Source: Panulirus ornatus (taxonomy: Eukaryota; Arthropoda; Malacostraca; Decapoda; Palinuridae). Taken from it: a DNA stretch of 64,000 nt. This document shows positions 10,568 to 23,276 of the stretch, piece by piece; the first letter of the stretch is position 1, and each line of letters opens with the position of its first letter. Location of the stretch: positions 30,034,297 to 30,098,296 of the forward strand of contig NC_092241.1 in assembly GCF_036320965.1 (NCBI RefSeq), given 5' to 3'. The notes under the pieces were generated by a model. That model was not told the origin of the DNA, searched no databases, and was given only the letters and a program-made list of their open reading frames with translations. The position numbers and the translations under genes are program-made.

Positions 10568-10855
10568 GAGCCGTATGCAGAAAAAATTCTTAGATTTCTG
10601 CTTATTTATATGCTTAGCTGAGCAAGTGACTTAAGTGCCACACAGAAAAGGACTAAGCACGATGCTTAGCAAAACTCAAGCATAATATTTGAGAAGTATG
10701 AAATGCAGTTTGGGTCAAAATTTGTCGTCTGCTAAGCAAATACTTCAGCGTAGGGCAACTTTCAGAAACATGCTTAGCAAAATTCTTAAAGTTAAGTAGA
10801 ATTCTTTAGGGTTAAGCATACTTAAGCATTCTAAAAAGTTTTCTGCATACGGCCC
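10568..10855. mobile_element. PIF/Harbinger-like MITE (288 bp)
   Basis: The left end GAGCCGTATGCAGAAAA and the reverse complement of the right end GGGCCGTATGCAGAAAA form near-perfect terminal inverted repeats. The similarity continues inward more loosely (CTTAGA...TGCTTA). The element is flanked by CAG on both sides (10565-10567 and 10856-10858), consistent with the 3-bp CWG/TWA target-site duplications of the PIF/Harbinger superfamily. The interior holds several TGCTTAGC or GCTAAGCA words in both orientations and no transposase frame, so the element is non-autonomous. Superfamily assignment is inference from the target site and the GGGCC-type terminus. Confidence 0.65.
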
Positions 10856-11145
10856 CAGCAGAACCTCGACTGCCGCCACCAAGTTCAGTTGAATACTGCC
10901 ACTAACATCGTCTCGCCTCAATGTTGCCAATCGAAGCTTCGACAATTATAGCGTATTATCATTCAGAGGTCAACAGTTCTATGCAAATTTTGGATTGATT
11001 TTGAGAGTTAAACACGATTCTTAGAAAATTTTACTAGACACAATCTATACTACATTAGCTTCATATTCTGTTATAAATGAATAATCTAATTTTCGTCTTT
11101 TTTTTTTCAAAATAATTTTTCCCTACTCAATAAGCGCTTCCGCCG

Positions 11146-11679
11146 TTGATTTTGGCAAAGTATGTTAACATTGAAATTCATTTCATCAGCGAACGAGTGT
11201 TCCTCCAAAACGTGGTTCAGATAGTTAAGCTAAATAATATAATTACCTTTTTTCCAGTTATGTGTTCATTAGTATACATTAGTCATCTCCTCCAAGAGAA
11301 AAAATGTTTCGTAACGAATCCAGACACATCACCCACACCAGAACTCAAGTGTTTACATTTCAAGTGGGAAATGGACTTTCTTGAGTCATACCAGAAGCAG
11401 TACCAGCAGATATATCACCCACCTCTGTATGTCTCACACCTAGGGCCTTATACCAACATGACCATGAGCGGGGAGACCAGTACACTAATTACCTACACTA
11501 GAGATCATAGGGTGTGCGTTGTATACAGGATCTGTAATACCTTCGGCTGTAATAGTCTGTGTCATTATACCCAGCAAAAGACAGGCATCGTAAAGCATAT
11601 TTGGGAAGCAGTTTGTGTTTGTTATATGTGGCTGCGTAAAATGACTAATTCAAAACTAGAGACGTCACAAATGAGATAG
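11146..11679 (+). CDS. Unidentified 178-codon open frame with acceptor-like site
   Basis: The longest open frame outside simple repeats and the LINE. There is no ATG at the upstream edge; the frame simply becomes open near 11146. A strong acceptor-like string (ACCTTTTTTCCAG) ends at 11257, after which the frame reads LVMCSLVYISHLLQEK-like sequence (first ATG at 11260). It continues through ITYTRDHRVCVVYRICNT and ends SKLETSQMR at a TAG. It is Cys- and Tyr-rich with no domain I recognise. It may be a terminal exon, a decayed repeat or chance. Confidence 0.2.
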   Translation: MILAKYVNIEIHFISERVFLQNVVQIVKLNNIITFFPVMCSLVYISHLLQEKKCFVTNPDTSPTPELKCLHFKWEMDFLESYQKQYQQIYHPPLYVSHLGPYTNMTMSGETSTLITYTRDHRVCVVYRICNTFGCNSLCHYTQQKTGIVKHIWEAVCVCYMWLRKMTNSKLETSQMR

Positions 11680-12289
11680 TAATCAACTGTGGTTTACTGA
11701 GTGTACGTTTAACATGACTGAGTAGTGTCAGCAGGTAATCTGCTACTCAGAAATGGCATCTAAATGCTTGACCCGGCAAAACTCGTAACTGCTCAAGAAC
11801 CTGACCCATGAATGTTGATAACATTAATATAAGACGCATAACTCTTGTCTTACTATTAAGTTACCTGCACCCTTAGGACCGATATTACATACGTCAACAA
11901 AACCGTGATGACCCATTACCTCTCCCTAATGTTAGATACAGATACCATTAACCTACAGGTCACATACTGAAGCCCCGTCACGAAAAACCCTCCCAGACCC
12001 ATCTACAGCCATGATCCTATATTCCCATGTCTCCTGATCCTATTGTAAGGCTTTCATCTCCATCTAGAACACAGATCGAAAACTTATGACACGCAAGTCT
12101 CACCACCAGTGATTGTAATGGTCCGAGACTAGCATGACGTGGGGAGAAGTTTGGGGAAAGCAGTGGGATGGTGAATGGAAATAGGAGAATAAGTGAGTAG
12201 TGTTAGGCTGCCAGTTGTATGTGTGCATAAGGTAGGCTTACTGGTTATGGTGGGTCGTACAGATGAAGGAATACATCTAAAGCAAGATA
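11680..12289. other. No recognisable gene
   Basis: Unique-looking DNA between the unidentified open frame and an RT-like fragment. Nothing supported. Confidence 0.45.
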
Positions 12290-12560
12290 AATGGCAAAGG
12301 AATGGGGGATATGAGTGCTTGCAGATGATGTTATACTGATTGGTTGAATGGTAGAGGGTATGTTGGGCATTCTATGAACAAAATGACTATCAATTATTAA
12401 GACTGTTTGGATGCATGGAAAACATATGACTCACAGGATAACGAAGGATTTGTTTCAGTTAAGTGAAAGATTGATTAAAAAACAGGAGAAAGGAGAGCAG
12501 AGTAAGACAGAAGGCTCGAAATAGGAGGAGTATGTTGGTGAGAAAACGTAGGTGAGAAAA
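12290..12560 (+). pseudogene. Possible RT active-site fragment
   Basis: At 12315-12344 the frame reads VLADDVILIG, the pattern of a non-LTR RT palm motif (xxADDxxLI), followed after a stop by MVEGMLGIL, which could be the degraded helix after it. Flanking sequence cannot be aligned confidently to either LINE family in the window. One short motif is weak evidence, so this is tentative. Confidence 0.3.
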
Positions 12561-13448
12561 TGTTAATGTGAGCAGTTGTATGTTATAGTGCAAAAAAATG
12601 TTGCTTTTGTAAGATTACAAAAACTCCACACCACTCGATTTTGGGAGGCACCGTATCTAATAAACAGGAAATGAAAATAATCGTGAGCCAACCGTAAATT
12701 AGTCTGAAAATAGAATAAGAGATTAGTCCCTGTATGGAAATGAATAATGTCGCTCAGAAAATTAGATTTTAAATAACAGTCTGTCACGGTAAATACTGAA
12801 GCAGTTCACCCGGATCACTCAAACTGTGAAAGCAACAGTCCTAGTGTATTAAGGCTCAGAGTCCAGGTCTGAAATTGACATATACTGAACTTTTTGCCCA
12901 AGTTGATTCACATCAAGTATAGAACTGCTAAGAGTATAGTAAGGTCTGTGCTAGGATGCATGCAGGCCTGGTCCTAAAGTAAACGAATCTTGAATGGCCA
13001 CAAAGCTTCGTTTCAGCCACAACAGTCCGACAGGAGCTGTTTGGCTACACAAGTTAGGACTCTGCATAGAGGAAGCGTTCCAAGTGACCCCAAAGCTCCG
13101 TTCCAGCACACACCACTTCTGTGTAGAACCTGTGTGGCAATGCTGATCTGAGCTTGGTAGAAAGAGACCTGTCCAAGTGACCCCTAGAGCCCCGTTTCAG
13201 CACACACCAGTTCCACACTGGCCCTTGTAGTTGTGTAGGTCAGGACATGATAGAACGAAACCCTTGCATGTAACCTCAAAGTTGTGTTCCTACGCTCACC
13301 TCACTCACTTGTTGCCCATCAGGTTGCTGTCTGTCGAGCCTAAACTCGCGGGTGGTGAGGTGGGTCGTCCACACCTACGTTTATGGTTGACTGGGAGCGT
13401 CGGCTCTAAAGAGCATATTGATCAAGTCTTGCCAGGAAAACTTGCTGA

Positions 13449-13449
<1 letters not shown>
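12561..13449. other. No recognisable gene
   Basis: Contains loosely repeated phrases (for example AAAGCTTCGTTTCAGC at about 13002, AAAGCTCCGTTCCAGC at about 13092, GAGCCCCGTTTCAGC at about 13187) at intervals of about 90-95 bp. These suggest an old degenerate tandem repeat over about 12990-13215. No coding signal. Confidence 0.4.

Positions 13450-13537
<88 letters not shown>
13450..13537. repeat. (GA)n microsatellite, interrupted once
   Basis: About 88 bp of GA with one AGG interruption near 13485. Produces Glu/Arg and Leu/Ser artefact frames. Confidence 0.95.
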
Positions 13538-13539
<2 letters not shown>

Positions 13540-14076
13540 TAAGCGAGACAGGAGTTGAATAAGGAAGTCCTAAGGCATGAAGCTGTGGAAAGGAAAGGAA
13601 AATGAAAGTATTACACCATACATCACACTGCAGGACTAGACGATATATCACAAGTGGAAAACGGAAAGATGGGACGACATGCAAATGCCTTACACGTAGC
13701 AAGTGACATACGTCTTTGAACACTTATACATCACTTTAAACCAAACCATTTTACTTACAGCTGAAAGTGAAATTTTTCTAAGCAGAGTCAACAAACATGA
13801 AGGCTGTAGTTTCCTTCAATCGTTAATCACTTAACAACGCTCAGCCAACTTCCGACTTTAATCGTCAACACTCGACCTGCAACCAGTTAGCTTCTAAATA
13901 CAAATCCTTCATCATCACTTGCATCTACAACTGATCAACTTATTTTACTGACTGATCTTTGATACAGATCTCTTATCCTATAAGTAGAAATAACATGACC
14001 ACAGCCAAATGTGAGCTAAGGTCCGTTAACAATCATACTCAGTCGGTTCTCAATGAATAAGATACATCCCACTGTA
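13538..14076. other. No recognisable gene
   Basis: AT-rich unique-looking sequence leading into the 35-bp minisatellite. Nothing supported. Confidence 0.45.
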
Positions 14077-14535
14077 GTGACGTGTAACGTAATGAAATAC
14101 ATCCCACTACAGTGACATATAACGTAATGAAATACATTCCACTATAGTGACGTATAACGTAATGAAATACATCCCACTACAGTGACATATAACGTAATGA
14201 AATACATTCCACTATAGTGACGTATAACGTAATGAAATACATCCCAATACAGTGACGTATAACGTAATGAAATACATCCCACTACACTGACGTATAACGT
14301 AATGAAATACATCCCAATACAGTGACGTATAACGTAATGAAATACATCCCAATACAATGACGTATAACGTAATGAAATACATCCCAATACAGTGACGTAT
14401 AAGGTAACGAAATACATCCTAATACAGTGACGTATAACGTAATCAAATACATCTCTACAATGATGTATAACGCAATGAAATACATCTCACTACAATGACG
14501 TATGACTTAATAAGATACATCCCACTATTGTGACG
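14077..14535. repeat. 35-bp minisatellite, about 13 units
   Basis: The unit starts GTGACGTATAACGTAATGAA and ends ATACATCCCACTACA. Unit starts at 14077, 14112, 14147, 14182, 14217, 14252, 14287, 14322, 14357, 14392 and 14427 are exactly 35 bp apart. The unit at 14427 is 33 bp and the last ones are degenerate. The first four alternate as 70-bp dimers (GTGACGT/CCCACTACA versus GTGACAT/TTCCACTATA). Since 35 is not divisible by three, the minus strand cycles all three frames without a stop, creating long Tyr-rich frames that are not evidence of a gene. Confidence 0.9.
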
Positions 14536-17040
14536 TGCCTGTTGACTATAGTTAACTATCTTAAACAACAAACTTATAGCTACAGGAGACTAATTTCTAT
14601 CTCGCGTCAATCATTTGTCAATAGAATACGAAGGTTTCATTATGTCACAGTCAACAACACCTCTAGCTGAAGCCATCCAGGTAGTACTAAAGAACCATCT
14701 AACTTTTGCTGCTGAAAACCACATAAATGTAACCTCCCTACAACTCAGGAGGTGCGGGCCCTATGCTCTAAGGCGTCTTGCTGGTGGTGAGGGACCTAAA
14801 GACTTGGCTTAGGGGGTTAGGCTTGTTATCCCACTCGGTCCCCAAGAGAGCTAGGCTCCTTCTGTCTAACTACGAGAAGGTAACTTTCATATTGTCACGT
14901 ACCTACGGTCAGATAAGCTCATGGCACCATCCACAAAACACCCGCTGCATCTGCTGTACAGCAAGATATCTTAAAGAGAGATTTACATCAAAATATACTT
15001 ACCTACCCGTCTCGATCAATCATTATTTGATAAAACAAGAAAAATAAATCTGTTCTCCTCTTCCAAGTCGTAAACCCTCGTAAAATTGTCACTGCTTGTC
15101 AAACTATGCAAATTAGAATGGCATATAGGACACTAATGTATATAAGTCGTAATGAATCATAATGGAAGATAATTCATCTTAGCCCGGCAGGCCCGCCCAG
15201 AAGGTGCAGTTGAAGTATACCAGAAAAACTCGGCTTTGGGGAAAAAAATCGTACGTTCACCAGTCCCGGGTGAGGTCGGCGCTGATGACATGAATCATCA
15301 AACACTAATCTGCTTCTTACTCGCTCCCGAATTTTTTCCCTTCCCTCCTCACTTTCATCAGCACTGAGAGCTCAGGCGTCATACCTCACCTTCCATTTTT
15401 TACCCGGCTCCGCCAACGCGCCACACTCTAACCCTGGCTAACCCTTAGGCTACATCAGGATATTTCAGTTCTTGTGACTTGTGCAAATCAGCCAATAATA
15501 ACTCTGTAAGCTTGTAGTTCCCATCCTACTCAGAAGTGTACAAACGCTTTCGCTTTTCTTATTAAAGTTCTCGCATCCCTCCGCATCTGTTGTCAGAACT
15601 GAGGAACGCAGTCATCTTGCTTCAACTTGTGATTAGCATCTTGATATGTACCACCGTTTACTTACAATTCTTGACACCAGGGAATGCAGTAACTCTCGCC
15701 CTTGTTTGTTGCTAAGACTCAGACACATCAACACACTCGTAAGCCTGATTGTAGTCATATTGTGACACACTAATACTTATATACATTCAAAGCTCATATG
15801 CCTTTGTAGGAGGTATTAATGAATTCTCTTTCATGGTTTTCTTAGTCATTTCAGCAGGTGCATCTCACACGAATACGCGGAATCGTTCATTGGCTTCTCA
15901 GTTTAAAGGGAAGTAATCTCATCCTTTCGTTTTTCCGTAGACACAAAATACTGTGTTTAAGATATATTCTTTTCCATGCAGCACATATCTTAGTGATACT
16001 CTTATTCTACATTGCCACATGTTCTTTCCAGTAGAGTGTACGCTCCTTGTACAGTACTTGCGTTTTACAGGCGGTACATAAACTGAGCAGGTATGACTCA
16101 CCTTTGTGCTGCTGGTGATCAACATAGCGTCACTAGACTATATATAGGGATAAGCCTTATTCACATATGCATGCAAAAATCTTGCACTGACATTTACCAT
16201 TTACTAAGCTACAAAATGTACCTGAAATTCACAATCGTTTGTTAATTACCCAATACCTCTCCAACTCCCCTAAGAAAAAAAAAAAAAGGTTAAAAACCTT
16301 TATCAAGATACCAAACCAGAATTTGTCAAACTTAACAACACTTTGTTCTCAGAAGCTGGTTCAAGTAGATGCGCCTTTTTTTCCTTGTAGCTTAAACTAA
16401 AGCAGACTTTTACATTTAGGGTAATCATGAGACCAGATAATGTCATATATGTTATATATGATATATATGTGTATATCCTCCTTTCGTTAAAGAAGTAAAT
16501 ATTCCATAATTACGTTACAGAGCTCAGGACTAAATGATGACAAGCACACGGAGCTTAGAAATCTTGCCTATAGTTAAAGCGTGATGAATGAATCATATAG
16601 TCAGTGTAGATGATGCATGAAAACTGATATTAAATACCCACACGATTTGTGAGTAAGAAGTTAGACAAAGTAATCATAGCAAGTAAATCATTGCCTTCAC
16701 TTTGTAAGTTCGTGTGTGTTATATATACACTGGTTCAGGTACATAAATCATGATAATGGTAAAGGTTTCTGTAAATTCTCGTTCGATCTTTAATTGCCAG
16801 AAATCAATTCAGTCTAAAAGTTATTTTGAGACAAAATCAATCAAGAAAAAGTATATAGCATTTTGATATTCATTTGAGACATCCTGTGCCTTTTGTCAAT
16901 GGAATGAATCTATGGTTTTCTAAAGTTAGTTTGCGCTCATTTCTTCACGAACGTGAATATCTCTTCCCCATTCATATACAGTATGTTTGAAAGACTAGCA
17001 GAAAAAAAAATCCAAATAAGATGAACAGAACATTGTAAAA
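14536..17040. other. No recognisable gene (2.5 kb)
   Basis: Mixed AT-rich sequence. A modestly GC-richer patch at about 15180-15440 contains no convincing frame. Open frames of 65-90 codons at 14615-15047 and 15919-16125 lack motifs. No repeat or mobile element recognised. Confidence 0.45.
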
Positions 17041-17091
17041 ATAGTATGATTCTCTAAAAGGTCACAGTGAGTTTTCCCTATTGCTTTTAAG

Positions 17092-17421
17092 CTAATGTGA
17101 CATACGCCATGTGCTCCGAACCTGCATAAAACACTGCGTTTCAGAACCATACCAAAGGCCTTCTGCAGGATCTTGCTCTTTAACCTGGCAGGAGGGTCTG
17201 CTTGAATGGTGAGCTTCATCTGCAGGCCGAAGAACAGCCTCCAAGCCGATAACAAAGACCGTGGGTTTTATGCCTGAAATAAGAACACTTTGCTGGATGG
17301 TGGGCTCTTGGTCTGCAGTAAAGGCAGCTCCATTGAGGGTGTATTCCCAGTTCTCTGGCTGATGGGTATTCTTCATAGCAACAAGAAGGTCCCTATTGTG
17401 ATTGATGCATCCGGTTCCCAC
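17092..17421 (-). CDS. Unidentified coding-like segment
   Basis: A 109-codon open frame on the minus strand in a patch clearly richer in GC than its surroundings. Composition is that of a normal soluble protein: INHNRDLLVAMKNTHQPENW, then NGAAFTADQEPTIQQS and ISGIKPTVFVIGLEA. Upstream of the first codons the same strand carries an in-frame stop in TTCAGGTAAAGG, so this would need to be an exon or a decayed copy. A second minus-strand frame overlaps the 3' part (WRLFFGLQMKLTIQADPPAR), compatible with a frameshift near 17230. I do not recognise the family. Confidence 0.3.
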   Translation of the reverse strand: MGTGCINHNRDLLVAMKNTHQPENWEYTLNGAAFTADQEPTIQQSVLISGIKPTVFVIGLEAVLRPADEAHHSSRPSCQVKEQDPAEGLWYGSETQCFMQVRSTWRMSH

Positions 17422-17463
17422 AAGAGTCCTTTACCTGAAGATGCCTTTTGGGCCTTCAAAGAT

Positions 17464-18851
<1,388 letters not shown>

Positions 18852-18901
<50 letters not shown>
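18852..18901. repeat. (GT)n microsatellite
   Basis: About 50 bp of perfect GT. Confidence 0.95.
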
Positions 18902-19214
18902 CTTTTTGCATGCCTTGCCTCGAGTTCTGCAGCTCAAGGAACAAAAACACGAGCGCACGTGCTGTGAATACCACGCTCCTGACCACACCCAGAAAGTGAT
19001 CCTTCGTGCGGGTGAAAGGAAGAAATAAGGAACGCATTCAACACTCACTCAAAGGGATGAGTTCTTTGTTGTGCTGCATTTGCTGTAGGAGATGATGGGT
19101 GAACAAGAAGAAAAAAAAAGACTACGAGACTCCTGAGGTGCTTCTTGCTTCGGCTGAATTCAGAGTAGACGTCTTCAGGCTGGGTTCCGAGAAAGCTGTG
19201 TGATGAGGATCCGT

Positions 19215-19700
19215 GTGGTTGGTTAACTGTGCTCCGGATATGGTTCTGGGATGATTCCGGAGATGGTAATGGGATAACCCCGGAAGATGTTATAGGGATA
19301 ATTCTTCTTTGGAGATGGTGCTGGGATAACTATGCTCCGAATATGGTCCTGGGATGACTTGGCTACGGAGATGGTACTTGGATAACTGCTCTGGAGAAGC
19401 TATTGGATGACTGTGCTCCGGAGATGGTGCTGGATGACTGTGCTCTGGTGATGGGGCTGGGAGAACTCTGTTCTAATTATGGCACTGGGTAACCTTGCTT
19501 TGGAGATAATGGGATAACTATGATCCATAGATGGTGCTGGAATAACCAAGCTTCGTAAGAGGTATTGGTATGATAAAGCCAAGGAGATTGTGCTTTTGGG
19601 ATGATGCTGGCTAAACCATTTTTCTAAGTGGGTAGTAGGATAACTGTAAGTCGATGTTAGTATTGGAATAACCATAATGCGTAGGTGGCGTTTGAATAGC
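19215..19700. repeat. Degenerate minisatellite, about 28-34-bp unit
   Basis: Repeated phrase of the form GCTCCGGAGATGGTGCTGGG plus ATAACT or ATGACT, recurring about 14 times with variable spacing and many substitutions (for example at about 19230, 19255, 19310, 19415 and 19440). An old tandem array. The minus-strand frame over it (19400-19705) is a by-product. The 300 bp before it and 19701-20236 hold nothing I recognise. Confidence 0.6.
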
Positions 19701-20236
19701 TGCAATTATCATTTGTGTGTTACAGGGAGAGAGCTATACTCTCTTGTTGCCCGGTCTTGTAACCTTGTATATGTAGCATGTCTTTACTCTTACGAGGTTG
19801 GTGTGAGGCGTGGCGGTGGAGTAGTTAAGACCGATGACAAACTGTGTTGATGAGAGTGGGACGCTTTGCCTGATTCTGTTGTTCATCAGTTTTTCATAGG
19901 GTATGGATACTGAGGATAGTAGTGATACACTGTGGTAGGATGAGAGTTGTATGATCTGGATGGTTGTAGGACTCGTCTTATGTTGGCTTGTGTCCACATA
20001 TCAGAGACCTTGTTCTGTAGGCAGTTGCAGATATCAAACTGTCAGGGCTTGGATTACAACTTGTTCAAAGTATCTGATGTAAATGTTTAGTATACTGTCA
20101 AGACCTGTGGCAGGAGAGTTCTTCAAGGATATAAGTGCATTGCTTTCATCTTTGGGAGTGAAGAGTGGGCAGCGAATTCCTATTCTTTTAAGATTTTCAT
20201 AACTTCCCTGTTTAGGAGTGAAGTTGCTGCTCTTCG

Positions 20237-20393
20237 AGCAGTGTAGCTGTTAGCGTTCCTGACCGTGATGCATTCACGGGCCGCCCAAGGTTGAGCGCAT
20301 ACATTCGAATCCTAGTCACGGGCGTCGGTCCACTGTCAACCCAGGAGTTCATCCATCTCTAGGGTTAGGTCGATGAAATGGTTACCTGGCTCA

Positions 20394-20395
<2 letters not shown>
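20237..20395 (+). mobile_element. tRNA-derived SINE-A copy
   Basis: Begins GTGTAGCTGTTAGCG (A-box region of a tRNA promoter), with ACATTCGAATCC at 20301-20312 (B box, consensus GGTTCGANTCC) about 50 bp further on, as in tRNA-derived SINEs. The tRNA-unrelated body contains CAACCCAGGAGTTCATCC and AAATGGTTACCTGGCTCAGG. The 3' end joins a 72-bp (TA)n. It aligns along its length with the reverse complement of 31607-31778. Pol III transcription is expected for the family and is not shown here. Confidence 0.7.

Positions 20396-20467
<72 letters not shown>
20396..20467. repeat. (TA)n at the 3' end of SINE-A
   Basis: About 72 bp of TA directly following the SINE body. Confidence 0.95.
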
Positions 20468-20469
<2 letters not shown>

Positions 20470-21134
20470 TTAATGGGATGGCCTTGATTAGGGCCTCAGC
20501 TGCCTGTGCCGTCTCAGCTAACATAAAAAAAAGAGAAAGGATGTCACTAGAATGTCACATGAATGGCGGCAGGATCTGCGTGGCAGGTGAGGAGTAGATC
20601 TTAAACGAGCGCCAGAGTTGGTTGTTATAGGTCTTGTGGTTCACTGATTTACAAGTTTGCCTGTCAGTGGTTAGGTAAGGTTAGGTTTCTATCAAGGGGT
20701 CGGATTCATTCCCTGATTTCTGATAATGATGGGTAGTTTTCTCTGAGCTGGTGTGTTTCTTTTATGAGTGACCTGTGGAGAGATTTGGGGGTTGTGATTC
20801 TTTCTATATTCTTGTGGTATGGAGGTTTTGTCGGTTTGGTTGTAGATGCTGAAGTATGAGACTGCATGATTTATAGATGGGAAACCACCAACTATATACT
20901 GGTTTTGGAGCTTTATTCCTGTGTACTGTGTGAAGCTGAGCAATCGTCTTTCCAGTAGTCTGTGTAAGTCTTCTTGGTGGTGGTGTGCGCGTTGGGTTCG
21001 TTAGATGGAGTGCTATCGGGATGGGCAAGTGGTCACAGGACAGGTCATGTGTAAGCAGCTTAATCAAGGTGGGTGATGTCTGGCGAGATCGGCTTCTGGG
21101 GTTGGTGAAATGGGCGTCTGGTTAGCTGGTTGCT

Positions 21135-21135
<1 letters not shown>
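20468..21135. other. No recognisable gene
   Basis: Unique-looking DNA with overlapping minus-strand open frames of 83-87 codons (20692-21067) that carry no motif. Confidence 0.45.

Positions 21136-21208
<73 letters not shown>
21136..21208. repeat. (GA)n microsatellite
   Basis: About 73 bp of GA. The following 700 bp (to 21899) hold nothing recognised. Confidence 0.95.
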
Positions 21209-21209
<1 letters not shown>

Positions 21210-21899
21210 TATTCTTTAATAATGAGAAGTTTCTATCCAAAAATCTGTGTGACTGAAGTGAAAAGGAACTCTCTCTCTCCATACAAAGCTCCGGATCAAC
21301 GGACAAGGAATTTCTGTAGGTTCCACAAGCTGTACGCTAAGATAGATGATCGTCAGTTCAAACATTTCGCTTAAAAAAAATCGTTCACTCATCACCTCAT
21401 TTATTGTGGTGATGATGTTCTTGTATTTCATGCCATATATGTCACCCTGGTTCCACAGAGAGAGGAATAAAAAGATATGGGAAATCAAACAGTGTGTCAT
21501 ATGGCCGCAACCTCGCTTGCTCTAAGAAAGAACCTGACGGAGTGGATAGCCAATCTGAGCCGATCGGACCGGAAAAACAGGTGGGATGATGGGCTGTGTA
21601 GCTACATAGGAGTCTCTAAATCGAGTGAATGAGTACATGAGATACGTGTCGTATTTGTACCGTCCATTTATACGCTCATCTCTTTTACGTAAAGCAATGG
21701 GAACTACAAAGTACCCTCTAACGTAATATACTTGTACTTCCAAAAGACTTCTGATAAATTACTACACAAAAGAATTGCTGTGTGAACTAAAATCACATGA
21801 CACGGAAGACGAACTGTGCATATGTGGATTGTCGACTGGCTCTCTCTCATGGTAAGCAACGTGTAAGTGTTAAATGATGAAGCCTCCGACTAGCTAAAC

Positions 21900-22640
21900 G
21901 TAATACAGGGATTACCCCTCAGCCCATATCATCGTATCCCCTACATAAACAACCTAGAAAATGGTCCTCAAATCTATAATCCTAAAATCTGTGGACAGTG
22001 ATATATTTTAAGCTGAAGCTCTTAAGTGTGAAAGATTGCGAAAAAATCCAAATAAGTCTTGACATATTAGCAGGGTAGTAAAAAAAAAATTATCGGTGAT
22101 ATCCAAAGTAATCAGATGGATACAAGAACACTAAAGATGATTATAGAATGCTCGGGATTCCTGTGCTGGAAATATGTGAAGAAAGGAATCTTCGAGTCGT
22201 TATCAGTAGCAGTCTGAAGTACGCTATTTAGCAGCAAGCAGTAAACAAAAAATTGGGCTAAGATTTATGCCTTTGTACTTCAACCAAAAAACGTCATAAG
22301 CAATCCTAACATTCTGCAACACCTCATACAGTAAGGAAACATCTTGAATATGCTGTTCAATTCTGGTCTCCTTGCCATCATAAAGGACGGACAAACTTGA
22401 ATAAGTACAAAGAATAGCTACAAATTCAATCCTAGCTCTGCAAAATTTTATGAAGGCCATTCACTTACAAAAAAAGAAAAATATAATGAAACATAAAACA
22501 AGATAGAGAAAGTAGTACTAATGAAGGAGAGATTTCTTTTCCAAAGAGGACTGTCGAATTCGAGCATGTTACCGTCAAATGTTGAAGTGCAAAAACCATT
22601 AATGCTTTCAAAACCGGTTGGGAAAATATCGTAACGTTTC
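21900..22640 (+). pseudogene. CR1-like LINE RT C-terminal relic
   Basis: Decayed 3' portion of a CR1-like ORF2. In order across frameshifts: about 21950 YINNLENGPQIYNPKICGQ (family: YINDLE...KILKFADD, so the active-site region is mutated); about 22020 LKCERLRKNPNKS; about 22195-22270 LRVVISSSLKYAI and QQAVNKKLGLRFMPLYFNQK (family: LGVxIxxxLK...AxxKANxxLG); about 22335 RKHLEYAVQFWSP (family: VRPHLEYAVQFWSP, a highly characteristic phrase); about 22590 SAKTINAFKTGWENI (family: AKTVNAFKxRLD). Stops and frameshifts throughout; non-functional. Confidence 0.7.
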
Positions 22641-23030
22641 GGGTTTTACTTGTTGAAAAATACAGCGACAAGAACATATACACCAAGACGTATTATTTCA
22701 ATTTCAGGTCGAGGAGACGGGTCTCCTCCATAGCGTTATTATTACAGGAAAAAAGAAAAAAAGAAAATAGCATGAAAAAAATAGTGACCAGTGTTCATTT
22801 TCATTCCATCTTGTAAAGTGCAATGGATGTTGCAGCAATGCATGGCATTTCCTTTGGTCTCTATCTTGCTAGCTCTTCATGTCGGAGGATTGGAAGGAAG
22901 AATGGGAACCTTCTTTTTGTTCTTTCTGAATCTCCTCCATCAAGTTTAGAAACGTAAATAATGTTAGAATCATACTTGGCATTTATCCTCTTTATAGGTC
23001 AATAAGCCTATTATCTGTTTTTCCCATGTA

Positions 23031-23087
<57 letters not shown>

Positions 23088-23276
23088 ATCCCTGCATGAT
23101 CCTCTGGCATACATATATTACATAACTCAGGGAATAATATTAATATATCAAGGAAAAGCTTGATTCTGTGGAGGGAATTTATGCTAAGGAATACGAGACA
23201 CATGTGGATGGTTCTAAAGTAACGACAATATCACTCCACATAAAGTGAGTCTTCTGACTAGTTTCTTTTTCGGTGA
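22641..23276. other. No gene; (CT)n at 23033-23083
   Basis: AT-rich sequence with a 51-bp CT tract. Confidence 0.6.

Noticed and set aside
14142..14485. Tyr-rich minus-strand frames of 67 and 91 codons
   Set aside because: The 35-bp minisatellite has no stop in any minus-strand frame, so open length carries no information.
14077..14535. CRISPR-like array
   Set aside because: Units are contiguous with no unique spacers and lie in eukaryotic DNA; it is a minisatellite.
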